A stretch of 64,000 bases of DNA, taken from positions 124,001 to 188,000 of the forward strand of contig SLUK01000002.1 of NCBI GenBank assembly GCA_004340125.1. Reading direction: 5' to 3'. Numbering within the stretch: position 1 is the first letter of the stretch; every line of letters starts with the position of its first letter. The notes under the pieces were generated by a model. The model had not been told where the DNA came from. It was given only the letters and a program-made list of their open reading frames with translations, and made no database searches. Origin of the DNA: Harryflintia acetispora (GTDB lineage Bacteria; Bacillota; Clostridia; Oscillospirales; Ruminococcaceae). The position numbers and the translations under genes are program-made. Below, piece by piece: positions 42,119-50,994 of the stretch.

Positions 42119-43705
42119 ATGGGGTGGCGCTTTTTGAAGATCAGCAGGGCTTCGGTTTTTTATAATGTTTCGGTGCTCACGGTATCGGGGGTGCTCTTTC
42201 AGCTGCTGGGGTTCGTTTACCAGGTAATTCTCAGCCGGATGGCGGGCGCGCAGGCACTGGGGGTCTACCGGCTGGTGTCCCCGGTGTTGACGGTGGTGCT
42301 CGCCGCGACCCTGTCCGGGCTGCGTCTGGCGGTGACCAGCCTCTCGGCGGGGCTGCGCGCCGGGCGGGACACGGGACGGCTCAGGGCGTTGGTGCGAAAG
42401 AGCATGCTCATTTTCTTCCGCCTCTTCCTGGTGGCGGCGGTGCCGGTGGGGATTTTCAGCCGCTTCATTGCCGAACACGTCATTCTGGAGGGACGCACCG
42501 CCAAGGCCCTGCTCCTGATCCCGGTCTATGTTTTTTTGATCGGCTTCGAGTGGACCTTTGAGGCTCTTTTTCTGGGAATCGGAAAGACCAAATATACTGC
42601 CGTCTCCAACCTGCTCGAGCAGTTTTCCAAGATTGTCCTCGTCTCGGCCCTGCTGCTCTGGCTGGGGCATAGCGAGGATTACGGCCAGGTCGCCTTTTAC
42701 ATCATGCTGGGGATGACCCTCAGCGAAATCCCGTCGGTCGTCTGGCTTCTGGCGTCCTACCGGCGCAAGGTGTCTTCCCAGGGCCGCGCGCGGAGCGCCG
42801 TGGGGGAGGAGCCTCTCAAAATCCTGCCCCTGGCGCTTCCGGTTTCGATCTCGGCGGTGGTGACCAATTTGATCGCCTCGGCGAGCGTGGTGATCCTGCC
42901 GGGGAGATTAATCGCTTCGGGCCTGAGCTCGGGCGAGGCGCTGAGCGCCCTGGGCGTGGTCAGCGAGATGGCTCTGCCGCTGATCACCCTGCCGATGGTG
43001 CTTATCCGCGCGATGTCTTCGGTGCTGCTGCCCACCATCTCGCGCAGCATATCGCAGAGCAACGGCGCGGATGTGCGCCGCAAGGTGCAGAAGTCTTTCC
43101 AGGCGACCGGGCTCTTTGTCCTGCCCGCCACCGCCATCCTGGTCCCGCTGGCGGGGCCGCTCTCGAAAATCCTCTACCGCCAGGAGCTCGAGCCCGCCTA
43201 TGTGCTGCTGCTGGCCATCGCGGCCGTTTTCACCTACTTCGAGGTGATCGCCTCGAGCATCCTCAACGGCCTCGGCATGCAGCGCGCCGGGATGCTGATC
43301 ATGATCGTGGGGGAGGGGATACAGCTGCTGTGCACCTATTACCTCGCGGCCCTGCCGAATCTCGGAATCTACGGCTACATCATCGGGATGATCCTCAGCC
43401 CTCTGGCGGTGCTGCTGCTGAGCCTTGAGGCCATCCGCTATAAGACCGGTTGCGCCCCGGCATTTTATGACAGTTTCCTGCTGCCTATGCTGGCGGCGGG
43501 GGTCACGGGGATGTTCGCGCGCTACTTCTACGTCACCTTTCTGCCCCTGTTCGGCGGCCAGCTCCTGCCCATCTTGGCGGCGGCCGCCTGCAGCGGCGGG
43601 ATCTGTATCGCCATCTTCCTGATGGCGGGGCTGCATCCGCTGCGCTATTATAAAACATTGACCATCCCGGGGACGGCGCGGGGAAGGGGCGCGGAGCGAA
43701 AATAA
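42119..43705 (+). CDS. SpoVB-like polysaccharide flippase (MVF/MOP superfamily)
   Basis: The 528-aa protein has about 14 membrane helices. The start FYNVSVLTVSGVLFQLLGFVYQVILSRMAGAQALGVYRLV and the middle segment RAMSSVLLPTISRSISQSNG fit the SpoVB/MurJ-type polysaccharide biosynthesis family, which flips lipid-linked glycans or peptidoglycan precursors. GGAGG (42104-42108) lies ten bases before ATG 42119; ATG 42114 in another frame encodes only seven codons. SpoVB itself acts in spore cortex formation, but paralogues are common, so the symbol is withheld. It ends at a strong terminator facing the rhodanese gene. Confidence 0.87.
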   Translation: MGWRFLKISRASVFYNVSVLTVSGVLFQLLGFVYQVILSRMAGAQALGVYRLVSPVLTVVLAATLSGLRLAVTSLSAGLRAGRDTGRLRALVRKSMLIFFRLFLVAAVPVGIFSRFIAEHVILEGRTAKALLLIPVYVFLIGFEWTFEALFLGIGKTKYTAVSNLLEQFSKIVLVSALLLWLGHSEDYGQVAFYIMLGMTLSEIPSVVWLLASYRRKVSSQGRARSAVGEEPLKILPLALPVSISAVVTNLIASASVVILPGRLIASGLSSGEALSALGVVSEMALPLITLPMVLIRAMSSVLLPTISRSISQSNGADVRRKVQKSFQATGLFVLPATAILVPLAGPLSKILYRQELEPAYVLLLAIAAVFTYFEVIASSILNGLGMQRAGMLIMIVGEGIQLLCTYYLAALPNLGIYGYIIGMILSPLAVLLLSLEAIRYKTGCAPAFYDSFLLPMLAAGVTGMFARYFYVTFLPLFGGQLLPILAAAACSGGICIAIFLMAGLHPLRYYKTLTIPGTARGRGAERK

Positions 43706-43718
43706 CCCGACGGCAAGG

Positions 43719-43752
43719 AAAAAGGCCGCGGACTTTAGTCCGCGGCCTTTTT
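43719..43752. terminator. Bidirectional terminator
   Basis: Stem AAAAAGGCCGCGGAC / GTCCGCGGCCTTTTT between the flippase and the convergent rhodanese lipoprotein gene. Confidence 0.92.
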
Positions 43753-43771
43753 CTTCTATCGTAGGGATGGA

Positions 43772-44773
43772 TTAGTCGGTGACGACCTCATAGCCGGCGC
43801 CCAGCCAGCCGGTCCCGGCATCCGCCGAGCCCATGCCGCCGCTCAGGGAGTAGGCGTTGTAGCCCAGCAGGCGCAGGATCGCCATGACCTGCGAGGAGGT
43901 CTGGCCGCTGTAGCACTGCACGATGATGGTCTTATCATTCGGCAGCTCGGAGAATTTCTCCTGCATGCCCAGGCCGAACGGGTTGTTGACAGCCCCCGGG
44001 ATGTGGCCCTTGGCATAGTCCTCGGCCTGGCGCACCGAGTAGACGAGGTAACTGTCGTCCTCGGCGTCGATGATCTCCTTGAGGCTCTCGGGCTTGAAGT
44101 TGAAGTTCTCGAAGGTGCTGCCCTTGGCGGCCTCGAGGTCGGAGTAGTACTTGTCCGCGGCGGCCTGGAAGGCCTCCTCGACCGGATAGCTGTCGGTCGG
44201 CAACGCGACGGCCTCGGTGTCGATGTAGGCTTCATACCCCTCGACCTTGGAGATGCCGTTGTTGAAGCCGGACTGCACCGTCTTGGCATACTTGCCGACG
44301 ACGTTCAGCAGCGCGGCGGTCTGGGAGGAGGTCTGGCCGGTATAGCAGTAAACCATGACCGGCTTGTCGTCCGGGATGATGGACAGGCTCTCGGCAATGC
44401 TCTTGCCAAACGGGATGTTTACCGCGCCCTTGATGTGACTTTCAGCATAGACGTCGGGCTGGCGGATGTCCATGATGAACATGTCCTCGCCCGCGTCGAT
44501 CTTCGCAAAGAGGTCCTCAGGCTGGATGACGTTCTTGTCCTCCGGGAAGGAGGCGAAGTAATCCATCGCCTTTTCGGTGACCGCATCGGCGGCAGGGGCT
44601 TCCGCTTCGGGAGTGCTCTCGGCCTCAGAAGAAGAGGCCTCGGAGGACTCGGTGGCGGAAGAGCTCTCTGCCGGGGCGGCGGAGGACTCGGCAGGCGTAC
44701 TGCTGGAGGAGCATCCCGCAAAGGCGGAAGCCGCCAGCACGAACGACAGGATAATGGCAAACGTTTTTTTCAT
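43772..44773 (-). CDS. Lipoprotein with two rhodanese (sulfurtransferase) domains, both with active-site Cys
   Basis: The 333-aa protein has a lipoprotein signal (AFAGC, Cys21), a Ser/Glu/Ala-rich linker to residue 65, and two rhodanese domains. Active-site loops are VYCYTGQTSS (Cys143) and VQCYSGQTSS (Cys287), both six-residue loops of the single-domain type. The protein would sit outside the membrane and carry sulfane sulfur, perhaps from thiosulfate or polysulfide. A second rhodanese lipoprotein follows upstream on the same strand, 51 bp away. A link to the YeeE/YedE-TusA system at 54-58 kb is inferred from function, not position. Confidence 0.9.
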   Translation of the reverse strand: MKKTFAIILSFVLAASAFAGCSSSSTPAESSAAPAESSSATESSEASSSEAESTPEAEAPAADAVTEKAMDYFASFPEDKNVIQPEDLFAKIDAGEDMFIMDIRQPDVYAESHIKGAVNIPFGKSIAESLSIIPDDKPVMVYCYTGQTSSQTAALLNVVGKYAKTVQSGFNNGISKVEGYEAYIDTEAVALPTDSYPVEEAFQAAADKYYSDLEAAKGSTFENFNFKPESLKEIIDAEDDSYLVYSVRQAEDYAKGHIPGAVNNPFGLGMQEKFSELPNDKTIIVQCYSGQTSSQVMAILRLLGYNAYSLSGGMGSADAGTGWLGAGYEVVTD

Positions 44774-44824
44774 TGATTCTTACTCTCCTAAAGTCATCAT
44801 TTTATGTTTCCCGCAAACCTATAC

Positions 44825-45748
44825 TTAAGAAGCATCCTTCTGGCTGGGAGCCAGGGCGGCGCCGGCGGGCATCTCGACCGGGTTGTTCGGATTGGCGGAC
44901 CACTCCGAATAGGCCCCGTCGTAGATTTTGATGTTGCGGTAGCCCGCGTCGTACAGTCTCAGGAAAACCGGAGCCGCGCGCATCGAGGTTTTGCAGTAGG
45001 TGATGATCTCCTTCTCGGGGCGCAGGTCCTTATTGATGTAGTTGATCCGGGTGGTCTGGGTGTCCTTAAAGGTGCCGTCGGCATAGAAATTGTCGGCGTA
45101 ATCCCACATGATCGAGCCGGGAACCTTGCCGACCTCGGCATACTCCGCATCGGTGCGCACATCGAGCAGCGCCACGTTCGGGTCGGGATTCTCCACCTGC
45201 TTCATGACGTCGTCCTTGGTGGCGATCCACTGGGTGTTCTTCTCGCTCGCGGTGAAGTTTCCGGGCGCCGGGGAAGGGGTTTCGGTGCTCATTTCAAGCC
45301 CGGCCTCCTTGATCGCGCCGATACCGCCGCTGACCACCTTGGCGTTCTCATTGCCGTAGACGAGCAGGGTCCAGAACAGGCGGGCGGCGCTCATCTTGTC
45401 GGAATCATAGATGAGGATGGTGGTATCATTTGAGATGCCCTTTTCGCTCATCAGCTTGTCGATCTTGTTCTTGGACGTGAGCATGTTGTCCACCGGAACG
45501 TTGATCACGATGTCGTCCTTCGTGATGTTGACTGCGCCCTTGACATGTCCGGACGCGTAGTCCTCCGGGCTTTGCATGTCGATGATTGCGACGTTCTCGC
45601 CGCCTATGTAGCCTTCCAGCTCCTTGACGCTGATGATCTTCTGATCGCTCTCGGCGTACTTGGAGGGGTTACAGGCGGTGAAAGACATGAGCACCATGAT
45701 GAGAGCTAAAAGAATCGTTAATTTTTTAGCAATCGTCCTCATGCGCAT
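44825..45748 (-). CDS. Lipoprotein thiosulfate/mercaptopyruvate-type sulfurtransferase
   Basis: The 307-aa protein has a lipoprotein signal (MSFTAC, Cys26) and tandem rhodanese domains arranged like classical TST enzymes. The first domain is inactive: the loop reads LIYDSDKMSAAR with Asp115 at the Cys position. The second has TYCKTSMRAAP (Cys252). Both domains keep the structural DxRxxxEY-like elements (IIDMQSPEDYASGHVKGA; LLDVRTDAEYAEVGKVPGS). It is upstream of, and probably co-transcribed with, the other rhodanese lipoprotein. A minus-strand TATAAT at 45862-45857 may be its promoter. Confidence 0.9.
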   Translation of the reverse strand: MRMRTIAKKLTILLALIMVLMSFTACNPSKYAESDQKIISVKELEGYIGGENVAIIDMQSPEDYASGHVKGAVNITKDDIVINVPVDNMLTSKNKIDKLMSEKGISNDTTILIYDSDKMSAARLFWTLLVYGNENAKVVSGGIGAIKEAGLEMSTETPSPAPGNFTASEKNTQWIATKDDVMKQVENPDPNVALLDVRTDAEYAEVGKVPGSIMWDYADNFYADGTFKDTQTTRINYINKDLRPEKEIITYCKTSMRAAPVFLRLYDAGYRNIKIYDGAYSEWSANPNNPVEMPAGAALAPSQKDAS

Positions 45749-45996
45749 CCTCCTTACTTGTGATAAACTCGTGAATTTGCCGCTGGAATGATAGTAAACC
45801 CGTTAATGTCCGTTCATGGCGGATGCCTCAAATCCGTCACAAACGATCCTGATTTTATTATACTTCATTCTGCCGTGGCAGAGCTATAAGGATTTGTTAT
45901 GTTATATATGACTATTTAATGCCAGACTTTTTGTGGAATTTGTGCTACAATGGGACTATCATGCGGCCTGTGAGGCAATGAAGGGAGGACTGTGCC

Positions 45997-47571
45997 ATAA
46001 AAAAATTGGATACTGGCAGGCGTGCGGATCTCGCCGCGCTGCTGCTCATCCTGCTTTTTTTCCTCCTCAATCTCTGCTTTTTGACCCGCTTCCCCTTCGT
46101 CCACTCGGATGAAAGCTGGCTGGCAGGGCTGAGCCGCAACATGATGGAGCAGCGCTCCCTCGGGGTGACCGAGCCGTTTTTCGACCTCAAGGCGCGTTAT
46201 CCGCACGCGGTCAAGTCCCTGTTCCACCTGCTGCAGATGCCTTTTTTGCGGCTGCTGGGCCATCATATTTTTTCGGTGCGCCTGCTGTCCCTGCTGGGCG
46301 GGTGCCTGACCCTCTGGGTATTTTACAAGGCGGCGCGCCGCTTTTATCCCGGACACCCCTTGCCGGCGCTGGGCGCGATGGCGCTCTTGGCGTGCGATGT
46401 GCAGTTCGTCACCGCCTCCCACTTTGCACGGCAGGAAATCCTGATCACCCTGGCGATGGTTCTTTGTCTGTACCTTCTTTTGCGCTCTCCGCAGCGTCTT
46501 TCCCGCCGGGAGACGCTCCTGCTCGCCCTTGTCACCGGCCTTTCGGTCGGGCTGCACCCCAACAGCTTCCTGGTGGCGGCGCTCTGCGGGGCGGTGCTGG
46601 CCTTGCGCTGGCTGCTCTTCCACACGGCGAGCGGGCGGGATATGATCTGGTATGTCGCCGTGACCGGCGCGATCGCGGCGGTATTCGTCGGGCTGAGCTT
46701 TTATTTTGATCCGCAGTTTTTGACCCATTACTTTCAAAGCGGGCAGATGGAATACGGGATCGACCCCTCCGTTGCCGGGCGGATGGGGGAGCTCGGATAC
46801 TTTCTGCAAAAGCTCTTTCACCGGGTGAGCGGGACCTATTACCTGCCGGACATCAGGCTGCAGTTCGTCCTGTTCCCCATGCTGCTGGGGATGGCGCTGC
46901 TCTATGCGCTGGTGCAGCGAAAAGAGGAGCCCGAAGCAAGCCAGCGGCTGCTGAGCGTGCTGGCGGCCGTCTGCGGAGTGCTGGGGAGCATGATGCTCAT
47001 CGGACGCTACAACCAGACGGGGATCGTCTTTTTCATGCCGCTTTGCTGGCTTCTTTGCCCCTTTGTGGCGGGGCTCTTTGGAAGAATTCTGGGACGGGTG
47101 CTCTGCTTACTGCTGGCGGCGGCGACGGTTTGTGTCAGTATAAGCTGCGTGCGCCCCTGGCTGGACGTGCGCTATGAAGACTACCTCGCCAGGATCGCAC
47201 AGAGCGTTCCGGCCGACGCACGGGTGATCGCCAACCTCAACGCCGATTTCTACTTTGAAAACGGCTGCCTGCGCGACTACCGCAACCTGAGCAAGATCCG
47301 CCAGAGCGGCCTCAGTGTGGAGGAATACGTCGAACAGAATAAAATCCAGTATATCCTCCTCTCGAGCGAGCTCGATTATATCTACCGGCGCCGGCCCCAG
47401 TGGAACATTCTCTACGGCCCGCTCGACTACTGGGAGGAGCTGAAAGCCTTCCTGGACGAGCATTGTGAGGAGGCGGACCACTTTTACGACGATACCTATG
47501 CCGTACGCATCTCCGAGCTGGTCCATACCGGGCAGGACTTTTCTGTCACAGTCTACCGGGTCAAAAGCTGA
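45997..47571 (+). CDS. GT39/ArnT-like membrane glycosyltransferase
   Basis: The product (521-524 aa) has about ten to twelve helices and the GT39/GT83-type Asp-Glu motif early in the first loop (RFPFVHSDESWLAGLSRNM), followed by a soluble C-terminal domain (about 380-521). Such enzymes transfer sugars from polyprenyl-phosphate donors to envelope acceptors. GGGAGG at 45983-45988 is eight bases before an in-frame ATA (45997), giving a natural start (M)KKLDTGRR; the first ordinary start codon is TTG 46006, 17 bases away. ATA initiation is rare, so the start is uncertain. The gene stands alone before a strong terminator. Confidence 0.8.
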   Translation: MKKLDTGRRADLAALLLILLFFLLNLCFLTRFPFVHSDESWLAGLSRNMMEQRSLGVTEPFFDLKARYPHAVKSLFHLLQMPFLRLLGHHIFSVRLLSLLGGCLTLWVFYKAARRFYPGHPLPALGAMALLACDVQFVTASHFARQEILITLAMVLCLYLLLRSPQRLSRRETLLLALVTGLSVGLHPNSFLVAALCGAVLALRWLLFHTASGRDMIWYVAVTGAIAAVFVGLSFYFDPQFLTHYFQSGQMEYGIDPSVAGRMGELGYFLQKLFHRVSGTYYLPDIRLQFVLFPMLLGMALLYALVQRKEEPEASQRLLSVLAAVCGVLGSMMLIGRYNQTGIVFFMPLCWLLCPFVAGLFGRILGRVLCLLLAAATVCVSISCVRPWLDVRYEDYLARIAQSVPADARVIANLNADFYFENGCLRDYRNLSKIRQSGLSVEEYVEQNKIQYILLSSELDYIYRRRPQWNILYGPLDYWEELKAFLDEHCEEADHFYDDTYAVRISELVHTGQDFSVTVYRVKS

Positions 47572-47605
47572 ACCGGGCTGCCAGATACACTGGCAGCCCG
47601 GTTTT
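47571..47605. terminator. Bidirectional terminator
   Basis: Stem AACCGGGCTGCCAG / CTGGCAGCCCGGTT with T run, between the glycosyltransferase and the convergent GNAT gene. Confidence 0.9.
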
Positions 47606-48462
47606 CAGGTGTGCGAGGTCTCGGGGAAGCAGAATTCCTTTGGCAGGGCGTCCCCGCGCACGAAGAGGGCGTTGTCGTCCTCCCAGAGCGGCTCACGCGA
47701 AAAGGGGAGGGCGCTTTGGTCGGGGCAGAAGCCCAGGCACAGCCTCCGGCAGCCGGGCGGCACCAGGGAGGGGAGCAGCTCGTCGAGTGCAAAGGGCTGC
47801 TCGCTCAAAATGTCGTCGATGTAGAGGGTATCATCGGTGCGCTCCATTACAATGATCCGTTCTTCCAGCCGCCAAAGGCGCCGGGGTACCAGGGAGCAGG
47901 CGGCGCGCAGCGGCCAGCAGTCGCGGTGGACCCCGAGGGTCTGGGACACTGGAACCCGCCGCTCGCACAGGCGCAGCAGGAGTACTCTGTCCTGCGGATC
48001 ATCCGTATTGAGCTGGTGCGGAGACGCGTCCTGCCGTTTTAGCGCGCTCACGTCGAGGGAATAGGTGGTCTGAGGAATACGGCGAAAACCGAACTTCGGG
48101 TAGAAGCCCAGCGCCTGGTCGTTGGCGAAGAGGTAGATGAGCTCCCGGTCCTTATAATGCGCCAGCACCCGCTCCATCAGCCCGGACATCAGCCCGCGGC
48201 CGCGGTGCTCTTTTGCGGTCATCACCGTGCCGAGCTGGACGGCGGGAACCTCCCGCCCTTCGACAATAAGGTCGAACAGGTTGGCCGAGCAGTTTGCGAT
48301 CACCTCGCCGTCCTGCACCAGCGAATGGGGGATATACCGACCGTGCGGCAGCATGCCGCCTTGGTACCAGGGTTCAAAGTCCAGCGAGAAGGTTTCGATG
48401 GCGAGCCGGTTAAAACTTTGGCGCAGGGCGGGATCGTTTAAGTATCCGCTGATCAGTTCCAT
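47605..48462 (-). CDS. GNAT family N-acetyltransferase
   Basis: The 285-aa protein has an N-terminal GNAT fold with the acetyl-CoA loop TVMTAKEHRGRGLMSGLMERVL and the following LIYLFANDQALGFYPKFGFRRIPQ; the C-terminal 130 residues form a second domain resembling a sterol-carrier or duplicated GNAT half, as in Eis-like enzymes (weak). Start 48462 follows AAAGGAGA; earlier in-frame codons overlap the ABC ATPase. It is the last gene of a seven-gene minus-strand operon, 14 bp after the ATPase. Target amine or amino sugar is unknown. Confidence 0.85.
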   Translation of the reverse strand: MELISGYLNDPALRQSFNRLAIETFSLDFEPWYQGGMLPHGRYIPHSLVQDGEVIANCSANLFDLIVEGREVPAVQLGTVMTAKEHRGRGLMSGLMERVLAHYKDRELIYLFANDQALGFYPKFGFRRIPQTTYSLDVSALKRQDASPHQLNTDDPQDRVLLLRLCERRVPVSQTLGVHRDCWPLRAACSLVPRRLWRLEERIIVMERTDDTLYIDDILSEQPFALDELLPSLVPPGCRRLCLGFCPDQSALPFSREPLWEDDNALFVRGDALPKEFCFPETSHT

Positions 48463-48476
48463 GTGGTCTCCTTTGT

Positions 48477-49217
48477 TTATCGCAAGAGTGCTTCCAGTCG
48501 CCCCTTGAGGGCGGGGGAGCCGTCGTTTTGAAAGCATTCCCCCAGCCGGTGGGCAGCGCTGTCAAAGACCGCGATCCGCTGTGAGAGGGTGAGCGCCTCG
48601 TCGATGTCGTGGGTGACGAATATCACCGTCACCCCGCGCTCGCGCCAGAGCCGCAGCAGGGTATCCTGCGCGCTGCGGCGGGTGAGGTAATCGAGGCTGG
48701 AAAAGGGCTCATCCATCAGAAGCGCCAAGGGCTCCAGCGCCAAGGCTCTTGCCAGGGCGGCACGCTGCTTCATACCGCCCGAGAGCTCGTGCGGATAGCT
48801 TTCCTCATACCCCGTGAGCCCGACCTCGGAAAGGCACGCCTCGGCGCGTTCAGCCGCCTGTTCCTTATGAAAGGGGCGGGCGGTCTTTTTGATGGCATAG
48901 ACAATGTTGCCCCAAAGCGTCATCCAGGGGAAGAGCTGCCCCGGCTCCTGAAAGATCATAATCATCCGGCTGTCCGGATGCAGCACCGGCTGCTCCCCCA
49001 GGGTGATTTTTCCTCTGTCCGGCGGGTCGAACCCGCCGAGGATGCGCAGCAGGGTGCTCTTGCCGCAGCCCGATTTGCCCAGGATCGAGAGAAATTCCCC
49101 CTGCCGCACCTCGAGCGAGAGGTCGGAAAGTACGACGTGCCCCTCGGTTTGCCCCGCCAGGGGCGGAAAGCTTTTATCCAGATGCTCGCCCCGCAGGGTC
49201 AGCCGATCATTTCTCAT
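48477..49217 (-). CDS. ABC transporter ATP-binding protein, SsuB/TauB type
   Basis: A 246-aa ATPase with Walker A LGKSGCGKSTLLRILGG, Q-loop MIFQEPGQLFPWMTLWGNI, signature LSGGMKQRAALARALA, Walker B LLMDEPFSSLD and switch His FVTHDIDEALTLSQRI. This pattern is typical of the nitrate/sulfonate/taurine importer group. The start ATG overlaps the permease stop (ATGA at 49217-49214). It energises import with the permease and binding protein encoded just upstream on the same strand. Confidence 0.93.
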   Translation of the reverse strand: MRNDRLTLRGEHLDKSFPPLAGQTEGHVVLSDLSLEVRQGEFLSILGKSGCGKSTLLRILGGFDPPDRGKITLGEQPVLHPDSRMIMIFQEPGQLFPWMTLWGNIVYAIKKTARPFHKEQAAERAEACLSEVGLTGYEESYPHELSGGMKQRAALARALALEPLALLMDEPFSSLDYLTRRSAQDTLLRLWRERGVTVIFVTHDIDEALTLSQRIAVFDSAAHRLGECFQNDGSPALKGRLEALLR

Positions 49218-50008
49218 TGTGCGCTCATCCCCCATTTCTGGATGGTGCACCGCTCCAAACGATTGAAGACGAGCTCCTCCACCGCCATGCCGATTGCGAT
49301 CACCAGGATGATCCCGGCGAACAGCCCGGCGGTATTCATAAAGGTGCGCTGCTTGAAGATGTACCATCCGAGTCCGCCCTTCGAGCCGATCGCCCCGAAG
49401 ACCATCTCGGCGCTGATCAGCGCCCGCCAGGCGCGCGCCCAGCCGATCTTGAGCCCGGAGAGCAGATAGGAAAAGGAGGCGCGCACCCGGATTTCCCAGG
49501 TGATCGCCAAGGGGCGCAGCGACAGGTTGTGCCCCACATCGAGATAGATTTTCGGAACCGCGCGGAAGCCGGCGGTCAGGTTGAGCAGCACCGGCCAGAG
49601 CGCCGAGTGCACGATGATGGCCACGATCGCCCCGGTGCCGGTGCCGAACCACATGATGATCAGCGGCAGGATGGCGATCCCCGGCAGCGGATGCGCGATA
49701 GCGGTCAGCGCGTCGGTCAGGCTCTCCATTACCTGTGAGCGCACCGAGAGCAGCGCGAGCAGGAAGGCCAGCACCACCCCGATCAGCAGCCCCCAGAGGA
49801 TGACGCCAAGGGAAAAGAAGGTCTGATAGAAAAGGTCCCCGCGCAGGAAGGACTCGCCCATCACCCGCAGCACCTCCTCGATGGGCGGGAAGAGCAAGGG
49901 GGAAACATGCAACAACTTGACCGAGAGCTCCCAGCACAGCAGCAGCGCCCCGATCCAGAAGGCCCGGGCCAGCGAGCGATGGCGGCCCATCCAATTACCA
50001 GCTTTCAT
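49214..50008 (-). CDS. ABC transporter permease, SsuC/TauC type
   Basis: The 264-aa protein has six helices and the EAA-like segment IYLDVGHNLSLRPLAITWEIRVRASFSYLLSGLKIGWARAWRALISAEMVFG typical of sulfonate/nitrate/thiamine-precursor permeases. A GGGAGG-type site precedes the ATG at 50008. It lies 12 bp after the binding protein gene and overlaps the ATPase. Together they form an importer; the substrate may be an organosulfonate, which would fit the sulfur genes nearby, but pyrimidine or nitrate-type ligands are also possible for this family. Confidence 0.92.
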   Translation of the reverse strand: MKAGNWMGRHRSLARAFWIGALLLCWELSVKLLHVSPLLFPPIEEVLRVMGESFLRGDLFYQTFFSLGVILWGLLIGVVLAFLLALLSVRSQVMESLTDALTAIAHPLPGIAILPLIIMWFGTGTGAIVAIIVHSALWPVLLNLTAGFRAVPKIYLDVGHNLSLRPLAITWEIRVRASFSYLLSGLKIGWARAWRALISAEMVFGAIGSKGGLGWYIFKQRTFMNTAGLFAGIILVIAIGMAVEELVFNRLERCTIQKWGMSAQ

Positions 50009-50020
50009 AGGAACCTCCCT

Positions 50021-50971
50021 TTAGCGGTTGACGTTGGGGAAGACGATGTCCTCAAAGCGGGGGCTCTCCTTGGTGAAGCCCATGCGCTGCATGGCGTCCG
50101 AGAGCTTTTCGATCCCCTCGAGCCGGTTGGAGTAGATGGTGCCGTTGTAGGTCATCTGCGCCTTTAGCTCGTCTTCCGGGATGCCATAGACCGGAGCGAG
50201 CAGGCGCACCGCTTCGTCCATGTTGTCGTTGATGAAAGCGATTGCCTCGTCAAGCGCCGCGATAAAGGCCTTATATTGCTCGGGCCGCTCGTCATAAAAG
50301 CGCTCCATCGCCACCCCGGTGATGAAGGTGAAGGGCCCGCCCATAATCTCCTCCCCGGTGAGGATGGCGTGCATGCCTTCGTCAAGCTCCATTCCGATGT
50401 AGGGCGGGGTCGCCACATGGGCGCTGACCTCGGTGCCGGACATGAGGGCGTTCATTGCGTCGGGGTGGGAGAGGGAGACGAGCTGGTTGTCGAAGTAGCC
50501 CGGGTCCCCGAACTCCTGCTCGGCCGCCATGCAAAGCAGCACATGCTGGGTGCAGGCCGGGGAGAGGACGGCGATCCGGTCCTCCGGGGTAAAATCCCGC
50601 AAAGACTGGATTTCGGGGCGGTTGACCACGATGGCCATCTCGTTGAAGGAAATCCCGGTGGCATATTTCCACTCCATTCCGTTGTCGATCCCCATCAGGA
50701 CGGGGGCCGGGCCCATGAAGCCGAAATCGACCTCCCCGGCGAGCATCCCCTCCCGAATTGCGGTGGGGCCGCCGAACTGCTTCCAGTTGATCTGTACGCC
50801 GGGCAGGCGCTCTTCCAAAAGGTGTTGTTCCTTCATGATCTGCAAGGGGGCATAGGCGATCCCGAACTGTTCGGCAATGTTCAGCACCCCCGTGTCCGCC
50901 TTACCGGAGCAGCCGCTCAGCGGCAGGAGCAAAGAGAGGGCGGAAAGAAGTAGAATAAATCCTTTTTTCAT
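50021..50971 (-). CDS. ABC transporter substrate-binding lipoprotein, SsuA/TauA/NMT1 type
   Basis: A 316-aa lipoprotein with lipobox PLSGC (Cys about 21) and an NMT1/SsuA-like binding fold: LNIAEQFGIAYAPLQIMKEQHLLEERLPGVQINWKQFGGPTAIREGMLAGEVDFGFMGPAP. Such proteins bind taurine, alkanesulfonates, nitrate or thiamine precursors outside the cell. It is followed by cognate permease and ATPase genes and preceded, 23 bp away, by an ATP-grasp gene. Ligand cannot be fixed from sequence; the wider sulfur-metabolism theme favours a sulfonate (inference). Confidence 0.92.
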   Translation of the reverse strand: MKKGFILLLSALSLLLPLSGCSGKADTGVLNIAEQFGIAYAPLQIMKEQHLLEERLPGVQINWKQFGGPTAIREGMLAGEVDFGFMGPAPVLMGIDNGMEWKYATGISFNEMAIVVNRPEIQSLRDFTPEDRIAVLSPACTQHVLLCMAAEQEFGDPGYFDNQLVSLSHPDAMNALMSGTEVSAHVATPPYIGMELDEGMHAILTGEEIMGGPFTFITGVAMERFYDERPEQYKAFIAALDEAIAFINDNMDEAVRLLAPVYGIPEDELKAQMTYNGTIYSNRLEGIEKLSDAMQRMGFTKESPRFEDIVFPNVNR

Positions 50972-50994
50972 AGTGGGTAAATCTCCTGTGATAT

